A model generated the notes under the pieces. The model saw only the letters and a program-made list of their open reading frames with translations. It ran no database searches and was not told where the DNA came from. Positions 41,843 through 50,003 of a stretch of DNA of 64,000 nt are shown here, in pieces (the first letter of the stretch is position 1; every line of letters starts with the position of its first letter). The translations under genes and the position numbers were made by a program. Source of the DNA: Palsa-892 sp035555855 (lineage in GTDB: Bacteria; Pseudomonadota; Alphaproteobacteria; Rhizobiales; Xanthobacteraceae); assembly GCA_035555855.1 (NCBI GenBank), contig DATMGD010000034.1, positions 50,996-114,995 on the forward strand. Reading direction: 5' to 3'.

Positions 41843-42358
41843 ATGCCGTTCCGTCTCACTTCCGTGATCGCTCTTGCGTTGTTCCTTGCGTCCTGCGCGG
41901 GCTCGATCGACACCTCGACACCCGCCTTCTACGAGAATCTCACGGTTCCGGGTTCCAAGGTGAGCGGTCCGGCTGCGGCCTCGATGATCTCCGATTATCG
42001 TAAGGGCTTCGCGCTCGGCGGGATCGAGCTCGATCCGACGCTGATGCGTGTCGCCGAAGAGCATGCCAATGCGATGGCGAAGGCCGACAAGGTTTCGCAC
42101 GATCTCGGCGGCAAGGGCCTCAAGCAGCGTTTGCAGAACGCGAGCTATCGCGCCATCGTCATGGCCGAGAATGTCGGCGCCGGCTATCAGACGCTCGCCG
42201 AAGCCTTCTCCGGCTGGCGCGATTCCCCTTCGCACAACAAGAACATGCTGATCCCGGCCGTGACGAAAATGGGCATCGGCACAGCCTACGTGCCGAACTC
42301 GAAATACAAGGTCTACTGGGCGCTGATACTCGCCGAGCCCGATCCGAAGGCCTACTGA
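41843..42358 (+). CDS. CAP/SCP-domain lipoprotein
   Basis: The 171-residue precursor has a lipoprotein signal (LALFLASC, lipid cysteine near residue 19). Its CAP (cysteine-rich secretory protein, antigen 5, PR-1) domain contains DPTLMRVAEEHANAMAKADKVSHDLGG, MAENVGAGYQTLAEAFSGWRDSPSHNKNML and VYWALILAEP. The His and Glu residues of the CAP cavity are present (SHDL, AEN, SPSHNKNM). The cellular role of bacterial CAP proteins is largely unknown. The last codons (GAAGGCCTA) are repeated 14 bp further on, just after the stop, a small duplication with no coding effect. It ends 18 bp before the acyl-CoA synthetase start. Confidence 0.88.
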   Translation: MPFRLTSVIALALFLASCAGSIDTSTPAFYENLTVPGSKVSGPAAASMISDYRKGFALGGIELDPTLMRVAEEHANAMAKADKVSHDLGGKGLKQRLQNASYRAIVMAENVGAGYQTLAEAFSGWRDSPSHNKNMLIPAVTKMGIGTAYVPNSKYKVYWALILAEPDPKAY

Positions 42359-42376
42359 TGAAGGCCTATTAAGCCC

Positions 42377-43984
42377 ATGTTGCCGCCGCTCCGCGACTAC
42401 CAAAGGCTCGTCGCGGAGTTTCGCTGGCAAATCCCCGCCGAGTTCAACATCGCGAGCGCCGTCTGCGACACCTGGGCCGAGCGCGAGCCCGAACGCACCG
42501 CGCTCATCATCCGGCAGCCGCGCGGCTTCGAGGAAGTTTCCTACGGGCGGCTTCGCGAAATGGCCAACCGCCTCGCCAATGTGCTGGCAGCGCATGAAAT
42601 TGCGCGCGGCGACCGCGTCGCGATCATCCTGCCGCAATCGCTTGAAACGGCCGCCTCGCATCTTGCGATCTATAAATGTGCCGCCGTCGCTCTGCCGCTC
42701 GCGTCCTTGTTCGGCGTCGATGCGCTTGCCTATCGGCTGGAGAATTCCGGCGCGCGCACCGTCATCACCAACAAGGCGGGAGTTGCGAAGCTCCTTGAAA
42801 TTCGCACGCGCCTGCCCGCGCTGCAACTCGTGCTCAGCGTCGATGGCGCGGACGAAAATGCGCTCGACTTCCACAGTGAACTCACGCGCGCGAGCAGCGA
42901 TTTCGTCACCGCCGCGACCTCCGCCGACGATCCGGCGATGATGATCTACACATCGGGCACGACGGGGCAGCCGAAAGGCGCGCTGCACGCACACCGCGTC
43001 GTGCTCGGGCATCTCCCCGGCGTCGAGATGGCGCATGAGTTCATGCCGCAACCGGGCGATCGCTACTGGACGCCGGCCGACTGGGCCTGGGCCGGCGGCC
43101 TCCTGAATGTGCTGCTCCCAAGCCTTCTCTACGGCGTGCCGGCCGTCGCCAAGAAAACCGAAAAGTTCGATCCCGAAGAGGCCTTTGCGCTGATGGCCGA
43201 GGCGGGCGTTAGAAACGCTTTCATCCCGCCGACGGCGCTGCGCATGTTGCGCTCGGCCGGAAAACCAAAGCAGAAATTATCGCTGCGCACCGTCGGCTCC
43301 GGCGGCGAGGCGCTCGGCGAGGAAACCTATGCCTGGGGGCGAGATGCGCTCGGCCTCACCATCAACGAATTCTACGGCCAGACCGAATGCAACTTCGTGC
43401 TCTCGTCGAACGCCTCGATCGGCGTCTCGAAATCCGGCGCCATCGGCAAGGCGGTGCCGGGCCACACCGTCGCGGTGATCCGCGCCGACGGCTCGGTGTG
43501 CAAGCCGGGAGAAACCGGCCAGATCGCGGTGAAACGGCCCGACCCGGTGATGTTCCTCGAATACTGGGGGCGGCCGGACGCGACGCGCGAGAAATTCATC
43601 GGCGATTGGATGACGACCGGCGATCAGGGCGAACAGGACGATGAAGGCTATATCCGCTTCGTCGGCCGCGACGACGATGTAATTACGTCCGCCGGTTACC
43701 GCATCGGCCCCGGCGAGATCGAGGATTGCCTGATCCGCCATCCGGCGGTCGCGCTTGCGGCGGCCGTCGGCAAGCCTGACGCCGTGCGCACCGAGATCGT
43801 CAAGGCCTTCGTGCAGTTGAAGGCGGGCTTTCTGCCCGATGACAAGCTCAAGAACGAAATTCAGGCCTTCGTGCGCGAGCGCCTCTCGGCGCACGAATAT
43901 CCGCGCGAGGTCGAGTTCATCGACGAGATGCCGATGACGACGACAGGCAAAGTCATCCGCCGCCTGCTGCGCGAACGCGCTTAG
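42377..43984 (+). CDS. Acyl-CoA synthetase (acetyl/medium-chain type)
   Basis: This 535-residue adenylate-forming enzyme makes acyl-CoA from a short or medium-chain acid, ATP and CoA. Motifs are MMIYTSGTTGQPKGALHAHR (about 191-209), EFYGQTECN (about 332-340), WMTTGDQGEQDDEGYIRFVGRDDDVITSAGYRIGPGEIE (hinge region) and the C-terminal MTTTGKVIRRLLR with its catalytic lysine near 526. The WTPADWAWAGGL block is characteristic of the acetyl/propionyl/medium-chain group. It is the last gene on this strand, and its stop overlaps that of the convergent flippase gene by four bases. Confidence 0.91.
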   Translation: MLPPLRDYQRLVAEFRWQIPAEFNIASAVCDTWAEREPERTALIIRQPRGFEEVSYGRLREMANRLANVLAAHEIARGDRVAIILPQSLETAASHLAIYKCAAVALPLASLFGVDALAYRLENSGARTVITNKAGVAKLLEIRTRLPALQLVLSVDGADENALDFHSELTRASSDFVTAATSADDPAMMIYTSGTTGQPKGALHAHRVVLGHLPGVEMAHEFMPQPGDRYWTPADWAWAGGLLNVLLPSLLYGVPAVAKKTEKFDPEEAFALMAEAGVRNAFIPPTALRMLRSAGKPKQKLSLRTVGSGGEALGEETYAWGRDALGLTINEFYGQTECNFVLSSNASIGVSKSGAIGKAVPGHTVAVIRADGSVCKPGETGQIAVKRPDPVMFLEYWGRPDATREKFIGDWMTTGDQGEQDDEGYIRFVGRDDDVITSAGYRIGPGEIEDCLIRHPAVALAAAVGKPDAVRTEIVKAFVQLKAGFLPDDKLKNEIQAFVRERLSAHEYPREVEFIDEMPMTTTGKVIRRLLRERA

Positions 43985-45390
43985 GCTTTTTTCGGCTGCC
44001 AGACGAAGACGTGCAGCCCGAGGCGCTTCTTCGCGAGCACGAACAGCAAGAGCGATTCCGTCACCATCGCGCTCGCCGTCGCGACCGCCGCGCCCATCGG
44101 GCCGATGCGCGGGATCAGAATGAAGCAGAGCGCGAGATTGATCGCGAAGGTGCCCGCATAAACGGCGGCGCAAAGTTTCTGCTCGCCGACCATGTTGAGG
44201 AGCCGCTCGACCGGCCCGACCGAGGCGCGCGCCATGAGACCGATCGCCAGCACGAACATCCACGGATAGCCGTGCTCGTACCCCGCGCCGAACAGATTGA
44301 GCAAAGGTTTGCCGAGCGCGAGGAACACGATCGTGATCGCAAGCGACGGCCAGAACACCCAGCGCACCGACTGATGCAGGAAGGCTTCCAGCTTATCGCG
44401 CTCGCCGGTCGTGTGATATTCGCTGAAGCGGTGCGAGGTCGCCGCCGCCACCGAAAAATAGACGAAGGCCACCATCGCCAGCGTCTTGGTCGCGGCGTAA
44501 TAGACCGCGACCTCTTCCGGGCCGACGAAGAGATCCAGCACCAGAATGTCGGTATAGGACAGCAGGAAATAGAAGCTCTCGACCATGAAGATCGGCAGCG
44601 CCGTCTTGAGCCACAGCGCCAGCTGATAGACGCGCGGGCCCGCCGGCACTTCGCGTTTTAAACCGCGATTGATCGCGAAAAACTGCCCGGTCGTCGTGAG
44701 CCAGTATGCGCCCGCCGCGATCACCATCGCGACAACCGCTGTGAGCGGAATGCCGGCGAAATAAATTCCCGCCATCGCCACGAGAATGAGCAGCGGCCGC
44801 AGTATGTAAGCCGGGATGATCGCGACGTTCACCCAGTTATAGGAGCGCGCGATGCCGCCGAGCACATCGCTTGCGCCATGCACCGGCAGGCAGGTCGCCG
44901 CGAGCAGCAAGGGGATAATGTAATAGGGCTTGGCGAGATCGCCGATCGCCCACAACAGAAATGCGCTTAAAGCCAGCGCCGCAAAACCGAGCGCGATCGG
45001 GATCGCGCGGCTCGCGACGAGAAAGCCGCGCAGCAAACCCCACTCGCCGCGCGCGGAATATTCGGGGATGAATCGCTGCGCCGTGCTCGAGAGACCGAGC
45101 GGCATGAAGCTGCCGGCGAGCAACAGCCACGTCCACACATAGACGTAAACGCCGAATTCGAACTTGCCCATCCAGCGCGCGAATAGCACCTGCGAGACAT
45201 AGACGAGCGCCGCGCTCGCAGCGCGCATCATGAAGGCAGCGCCCGCAACACGGCGCGCGATCGACTGGTGGCTCTGATCGGTCGCGAGCAGCCGCAGCCG
45301 CGCCAGCAATTCGCCCGGCGCAAGCTTGCCGCGGCGCGCTCCGTTTTCCGACCCGAGGCTGTTCACGAAATTCTCCGCTCGCCCCGACAT
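43981..45390 (-). CDS. Oligosaccharide flippase (Wzx/MATE-like) membrane protein
   Basis: This 469-residue polytopic protein has about 12-14 hydrophobic segments and an N-terminal cytoplasmic stretch of about 45 residues. It has the polysaccharide-transporter pattern: AASAALVYVSQVLFARWMGKFEFGVYVYVWTW near the first helices, LQLVLDLFVGPEEVAVYYAATK-like motif, and LLNLFGAGYEHGYPWMFVLAIG. It should flip lipid-linked oligosaccharides across the inner membrane for a surface polysaccharide. No polymerase or glycosyltransferase is beside it; the GT9 genes lie 27 kb away. It ends a minus-strand run that begins with dacF. Confidence 0.85.
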   Translation of the reverse strand: MSGRAENFVNSLGSENGARRGKLAPGELLARLRLLATDQSHQSIARRVAGAAFMMRAASAALVYVSQVLFARWMGKFEFGVYVYVWTWLLLAGSFMPLGLSSTAQRFIPEYSARGEWGLLRGFLVASRAIPIALGFAALALSAFLLWAIGDLAKPYYIIPLLLAATCLPVHGASDVLGGIARSYNWVNVAIIPAYILRPLLILVAMAGIYFAGIPLTAVVAMVIAAGAYWLTTTGQFFAINRGLKREVPAGPRVYQLALWLKTALPIFMVESFYFLLSYTDILVLDLFVGPEEVAVYYAATKTLAMVAFVYFSVAAATSHRFSEYHTTGERDKLEAFLHQSVRWVFWPSLAITIVFLALGKPLLNLFGAGYEHGYPWMFVLAIGLMARASVGPVERLLNMVGEQKLCAAVYAGTFAINLALCFILIPRIGPMGAAVATASAMVTESLLLFVLAKKRLGLHVFVWQPKKA

Positions 45391-45462
45391 GAGGGCAGCG
45401 GTTCAAATTAAAAACTGCGGCTTAAGAAACCGTTGGGCATCGGCAGAATGGTTAATGTTTCG

Positions 45463-46008
45463 TCAGCCCCCGAAACCGCCCTGTTCGAGAAACGCCACCT
45501 CTTCGGGCGTCGAACGGCGATTGAGGATCTCGTTCCGGTGCGGAAAGCGCCCGAAACGCTTGATGATGTCGTGATGGACACTGGCCCAATGCAGGAGGTC
45601 CTTGTCCTTCAACGCCTTCACATATTTCACGCAGGCTTCCTGATCGGCAAGCTCCTCGCTGTGCTCGAACGGCAGATAAAAGAATACGCGAAGTTCGGCC
45701 GGCACTTTCTTGTCGAAGCCCTGCTTGATCGCGCGCTTGGCAATCGCACGCGCCTGCGGATCGTTATCGAAGGCACGCGTCGTGCCGCGAAACATGTTGC
45801 GCGGAAATTGGTCGAGCAGGAGGAGAAGCGAAAGCGCGCCCTCGGCGCTCTCTTCCCATGCGGAAAGTTTCTCCATCGCCGCCGCCTGATGGGTAACGAG
45901 AAATTCTTCGCGGATTTTCTGATCGAACGCGGGGTCCTTCTTGAACCAGCGCTTCGGCCCCGCTTTTTTCCAGAATGAAACGACCTGTTTCGGCGTCGCG
46001 ATTTTCAT
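45463..46008 (-). CDS. DUF924 family protein
   Basis: The 181-residue protein begins MKIATPKQVVSFWKKAGPKRWFKKD, the usual DUF924 opening. It contains LSLLLLLDQFPRNMFRGTTRAFDNDPQARAIAKRAI, FFYLPFEHSEELADQE and FGRFPHRNEILNR, all hallmark segments of this helical, TPR-like family. No catalytic motif is visible and function is unknown. It is 37 bp downstream of the CobW gene and 72 bp upstream of the flippase gene. Confidence 0.9.
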   Translation of the reverse strand: MKIATPKQVVSFWKKAGPKRWFKKDPAFDQKIREEFLVTHQAAAMEKLSAWEESAEGALSLLLLLDQFPRNMFRGTTRAFDNDPQARAIAKRAIKQGFDKKVPAELRVFFYLPFEHSEELADQEACVKYVKALKDKDLLHWASVHHDIIKRFGRFPHRNEILNRRSTPEEVAFLEQGGFGG

Positions 46009-46045
46009 GTGCTCTCTCTAAAGTGCTTCGTGCCCGATGCCAAAT

Positions 46046-47197
46046 CTACTGACCGCGCCCGAAACTGAGCGGATTGTCGGTGAGCGCCGCGCGATCAGGC
46101 GTATCGGTGCGCGGCACGCCGCGAAACGCATCGAACAGCCGCCGCACGATGGCCGGATCAAGATCGTGCGTCACGCAAACGAGCCGCGAGCGACGATCGT
46201 CGTCGGGCCAAGCCGGCAGCCGCGCCGGCGGATGCACGATGTGCTGCACCATGTGGATGACGAGCGGCTGCTCGGGCTCCTCGGCAAGCCGCACGATGCC
46301 CTTGAGCCGCAGAAGTTTCGGCCCTTGGGTGGCGCGCAGAAAATCGAGAAACATTTCGAGCGTCGAAGCCGAAATCGGCTGCTCGCTGACGAGACTGAAG
46401 GTGCGGATCCTGTCGTCGTGATGATGGTGATGCGCATGATCGTGGTCATGGTCATGGCCATGGCCGTGCTCATGATCATGATGATGATGCGCGTGCTCGG
46501 CCTCCTCGACGGCGGCTTCCGCGAGCCACTTCGTCACGTCAGCCGTCTTGCGCGCGGCATCATAAAGTCCGGCGTTCAGCAGCCGCGCCGCCGTTGCTTC
46601 GCCTTTCACGACATCCAGCACTTCGGCGCCCGGATTGAGCGTCTTCAGCCGTGTCCGCAGGCTCGCGACTGCTTCGGGCGTTGCGATATCGCTTTTCGTC
46701 AGCACGATGCGGTCGGCCATCGCCGCCTGTTTCACCGCCTCGATATGGCGATCGAGCGTGCCCTCGCCGTTCACCGCATCGACGGCGGTGACGAGCCCGT
46801 CCAGCCGGTAACGCTGCACGAGATAGGGATGCGCCATCACCGTGTGCAGCACCGAGGCGGGATCGGCAAGGCCCGTCGTCTCGATCACCACGCGGCGGAA
46901 TTCGATCGTCTTGCCGTTGTCGATGCCGCGCAGAATGTTTTCGAGCGCAGTAACGAGATCGCCGCGCACCGAGCAGCACATGCAGCCGCCGGCGAGCAGC
47001 ATCGTGTCGCCATCGACCTTTTCATAAAACAGATGATCGAGCCCGATCTCGCCGACTTCGTTGACGAGCACCGCGGTGTCCTTGAGCGCCGGATCGCGCA
47101 GCAGCGCGTTCAAGAGCGTCGTTTTGCCCGCGCCGAGAAAGCCGGTGATGATCGTCAGCGGCAGAGGCTCCGCCGGGCCGCGCGCCGCAGCGCCCAT
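46046..47197 (-). CDS. CobW/COG0523 G3E-family GTPase with long histidine-rich loop
   Basis: The 383-residue GTPase has the P-loop GFLGAGKT (19-26), the metal-binding GGCMCCSVRGDL (CxCC, about 72-83), a GTPase motif ETTGLADP and TKSD. The CobW C-terminal domain follows from about 275. Between them, about 227-262, is a stretch of some 30 residues almost entirely His and Asp (HHHHDHEHGHGH...), expected to bind zinc or a similar divalent metal. COG0523 proteins act as metallochaperones, for zinc or cobalt. Nothing here shows zinc control, and no cobalamin synthesis gene is near. The start overlaps the dacF stop by one base (TAATG). Confidence 0.92.
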   Translation of the reverse strand: MGAAARGPAEPLPLTIITGFLGAGKTTLLNALLRDPALKDTAVLVNEVGEIGLDHLFYEKVDGDTMLLAGGCMCCSVRGDLVTALENILRGIDNGKTIEFRRVVIETTGLADPASVLHTVMAHPYLVQRYRLDGLVTAVDAVNGEGTLDRHIEAVKQAAMADRIVLTKSDIATPEAVASLRTRLKTLNPGAEVLDVVKGEATAARLLNAGLYDAARKTADVTKWLAEAAVEEAEHAHHHHDHEHGHGHDHDHDHAHHHHHDDRIRTFSLVSEQPISASTLEMFLDFLRATQGPKLLRLKGIVRLAEEPEQPLVIHMVQHIVHPPARLPAWPDDDRRSRLVCVTHDLDPAIVRRLFDAFRGVPRTDTPDRAALTDNPLSFGRGQ

Positions 47198-48657
47198 TAC
47201 TGGCCGCCTGCGGAAGCCTGCGCCGGCTCGTCGAGCACGCGCGGCTTGCGGTTGCGCGGCAGCGGCGCGCCTTCCGACATCACCGCGCGCTCGGCTGCCG
47301 AAATGGTCGGCTTCGGCGGTGTTACGGGCTGCGATGCGGGTGCCGATGCCGGCACCACGACCTGCACCGCGGGCGCCGCCTTCGGCTCGGCCGCGGGATA
47401 ACGGATCACCGAACTTGACGTCTTTTTCTTTGCCGCAGGCGCGATTTCCTCGTCGCCCGGCAGCGCCGCCGCGGCCTTGCCCTTCTTGCCCTTGGCCTGC
47501 TTGCTCTTCTTGCCTTTTTTGCCCTTCTTGGGCTGCGGGATCAGATCGTCGCCGCTGACATTCTTTTGCGTTTCCGATTGCGTCGCAGCGCCGATATAGA
47601 CGCGCACCGGCGGCATCGACGGCGGCAGATCGACGAAATAAGTTTTCTTCTGCCTGCCGCCTTTCGTCCCCGCGGCGCTCGCGGCAACGGTCTCGGGCTC
47701 ATCCGGCTCGTCTTCCTCGACATCGGATTCAATCGGCACCTTGCGGCGATTCTTGCCGCAGATGAGATCGCGCATATCGACCGGATCCATGGCGAGGTTC
47801 TGGATCGATTCGACCGCGCGCGGCTCGCCGCGGAACACCGCGCCGATCTTGGCGAGCGGCGAGAAACCTTTCTCGAACAGCTTTGCCGCATCCTCGTTGC
47901 GCGAAGCGTTCGAGCGCCCGCCGAGCACGACGACGATCAGCTTCTTGCTGCCGCGCGTCGCGGTCGCGACGATGTTGTAGCCGCCCGCGCAAATGAAACC
48001 GGTCTTCATGCCGTCGGCGCCGACGTAGTGATCGATCAGCTTGTTGTGATTGCGAATCAAGCGCTTGCCGAGGCGAAGCGCGGGGATACGAAACAGCGCC
48101 TCCTGCTCGGGAAACTCGCGATAGATCGCCCGCGCCAAGATCGCCATGTCGCGTGCCGTGGTGATCTGGCCTTCATCCGGCAGGCCATTGGGGTTGGCAT
48201 AATGCGTCGCGGTCATGCCAAGCTCGGCGGCGATCCGGTTCATCTCCGCGATGAAATTCTCGTAGCTGCCGCCGACACCCTCGGCGATCACCACCGCCAT
48301 GTCGTTCGCCGATTTCACCATCAGCATCTTGAGCGCGTTATCGAGCGTGACCTGCGTGCCGAGCGGAAAACCCATTTTGCTCGGCGCCTCGTGATAGGCG
48401 CGGTCCGTAACGGTGAGCAGCGTGTCGGGCGTCACGCGCCCTTCGCGCATGGCGCGGAGCGCGACGAACACGGTCATCAATTTCGAAATCGAGGCCGGAT
48501 ACCACGGCCGCCCCGCTTCATGCTGGGCGATGACGCGGCCGGTCGTCGCGTCGACCAGGATGTAGGGGCCCGCCGCCGCCGGAACGACAAGGAACGCCAG
48601 GGCGAGAAGCCCAAAGCAGATCGATCGGCAAGCGTTGCGGCTGGCTACAAAATTCAC
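47197..48657 (-). CDS. dacF: D-alanyl-D-alanine carboxypeptidase (peptidase S11, DacF-like) with Lys/Ala-rich tail
   Basis: This 486-residue precursor is predicted to start at GTG (48657) just before a signal peptide ending AAAG. The penicillin-binding S11 domain (about 30-270) has S56-I-S-K59 as the SxxK nucleophile motif, VKSANDMAV for SxN and DGMKTGF for KTG. It trims the terminal D-Ala of peptidoglycan peptides in the periplasm. The tail (about 320-486) is long and disordered: an acidic segment, then KKGKKGKKSKQAKGKKGK, then Ala/Pro-rich. The longer frame to 48732 has no signal peptide at its start. It is the first gene of the run dacF-cobW-DUF924-flippase. Confidence 0.9.
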   Translation of the reverse strand: MNFVASRNACRSICFGLLALAFLVVPAAAGPYILVDATTGRVIAQHEAGRPWYPASISKLMTVFVALRAMREGRVTPDTLLTVTDRAYHEAPSKMGFPLGTQVTLDNALKMLMVKSANDMAVVIAEGVGGSYENFIAEMNRIAAELGMTATHYANPNGLPDEGQITTARDMAILARAIYREFPEQEALFRIPALRLGKRLIRNHNKLIDHYVGADGMKTGFICAGGYNIVATATRGSKKLIVVVLGGRSNASRNEDAAKLFEKGFSPLAKIGAVFRGEPRAVESIQNLAMDPVDMRDLICGKNRRKVPIESDVEEDEPDEPETVAASAAGTKGGRQKKTYFVDLPPSMPPVRVYIGAATQSETQKNVSGDDLIPQPKKGKKGKKSKQAKGKKGKAAAALPGDEEIAPAAKKKTSSSVIRYPAAEPKAAPAVQVVVPASAPASQPVTPPKPTISAAERAVMSEGAPLPRNRKPRVLDEPAQASAGGQ

Positions 48658-48824
48658 GCTGAAGGTTTCCGTGGCTCCAGTCGAATAACAACCGGGTGGG
48701 GGCGGAATTGCGGCAGGCGCCACCGCCGGCACCTTCCTAACCCGTTCGGGCTGCTTCGCAAAGAGCTATCGCGCCACGGGCAATGCACGCCTATATTCGG
48801 TGCAAATCCGCCGGGAGTTCCATC

Positions 48825-49994
48825 ATGACCGCCTGCATCGTCGGCCTCGCGCACACGCCGTTCGGCAAGCATGACGCCGAGAGCGTCGAGAGCCTGATCG
48901 TCCGCGTCGCCCGCGATGCGCTCAACGATGCCGGTATTGCGGCTAGCGACGTCGATGAAATCGTCCTCGGTCACTTCAACGCGGGTTTCAGCCCGCAGGA
49001 TTTTACCGCGGCGCTCGTGCTGCAAGCCGATCCTGCATTTCGCTTCAAGCCCGCGACGCGCGTCGAGAACGCCTGCGCCACCGGTTCCGCCGCCGTTCAA
49101 CAAGGTTTGAAGACAATCGCGGCGAAAAACGCGCGCATCGTGCTCGTCGTCGGCGTCGAGCAGATGACGCGCACGGCACCTGCCGAGATCGGTAAAAATC
49201 TACTCAAAGCCTCGTATCTGCCGGAAGACGGCGAGATCAAAGGCGGCTTTGCCGGTGTGTTCGGCAAGATCGCCGATTCGTATTTCCAAAAATACGGCGA
49301 TCAGTCGGACGCGCTGGCGCGCATCGCTGCGAAGAACCACAAGAACGGCGTCGACAACCCATACGCGCAACTGCGGAAGGATCTGGGTTTCGATTTTTGC
49401 CGCACGGAGAGCGAAAAGAACCCGCGCGTCGCGGGGCCCCTGAAGCGCACCGACTGCTCGCTCGTCTCCGATGGTGCCGCCGCGATCGTGCTCGCCGACA
49501 TCGACACGGCGATGAAGCTGGAAAAGCCGCTCGTCGCATTTCGCGCGGCGGCCCATGCGCAGGATTTCCTGCCGATGTCGAAGCGCGACATTTTGCAGTT
49601 CGAAGGCTGCGCCGTCGCCTGGCAGCGCGCGTTGTCCGAGGCCGGCATTACGCTCGGTGATTTGTCTTTTGCCGAAACGCACGACTGTTTCACCATCGCC
49701 GAACTCATCGAGTATGAAGCGATGGGCCTCGCCAAACCCGGCCAAGGCGCGCGCGTCCTCGAAGAAGGCATCACCGAAAAGACCGGCAGGCTTCCCGTAA
49801 ATCCATCGGGCGGCCTCAAGGCCAAGGGCCATCCGATCGGCGCGACCGGCGTTTCGATGCACGCGCTTTCGGCCTTGCAGTTGCGGGGCGAAGCGGGCGG
49901 CATGCAGATCAAGGATGCCAAACTCGCCGGCATCTTCAACATGGGCGGCGCAGCGGTCGCGAACTACGTCTCGATTCTGGAGCGGCTGCGCTAA
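48825..49994 (+). CDS. Thiolase family protein (SCP2-thiolase-like acetyl-CoA acetyltransferase)
   Basis: The 389-residue enzyme has the thiolase fold. The nucleophile cysteine lies in RVENACATGSAAVQQGL (about 85-101). The acyl-pocket block is FAETHDCFTIAELIEYEAMGL, in the HDCF form of SCP2-type thiolases, and the C-terminal block is NPSGGLKAKGHPIGATG (about 325-341), carrying the second His. It likely catalyses acyl-CoA cleavage or condensation in fatty-acid or side-chain degradation. It stands alone, divergent from dacF and convergent with the exporter gene. The ATG at 48825 is preferred; 14 upstream codons in frame look non-coding. Confidence 0.9.
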   Translation: MTACIVGLAHTPFGKHDAESVESLIVRVARDALNDAGIAASDVDEIVLGHFNAGFSPQDFTAALVLQADPAFRFKPATRVENACATGSAAVQQGLKTIAAKNARIVLVVGVEQMTRTAPAEIGKNLLKASYLPEDGEIKGGFAGVFGKIADSYFQKYGDQSDALARIAAKNHKNGVDNPYAQLRKDLGFDFCRTESEKNPRVAGPLKRTDCSLVSDGAAAIVLADIDTAMKLEKPLVAFRAAAHAQDFLPMSKRDILQFEGCAVAWQRALSEAGITLGDLSFAETHDCFTIAELIEYEAMGLAKPGQGARVLEEGITEKTGRLPVNPSGGLKAKGHPIGATGVSMHALSALQLRGEAGGMQIKDAKLAGIFNMGGAAVANYVSILERLR

Positions 49995-50003
49995 CGCAGC
50001 GAA

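Noticed and set aside
40145..43051. 968-residue minus-strand frame across the MscS, CAP and acyl-CoA synthetase genes
   Set aside because: All three plus-strand genes carry clear domains; the antisense product is Arg/Asp/His-rich with no recognisable domain.
46400..46500. Apparent short-period repeat of GTGATGATG / CATGATC type
   Set aside because: It is the codon-level image of the His/Asp loop in the CobW gene rather than an independent DNA repeat.
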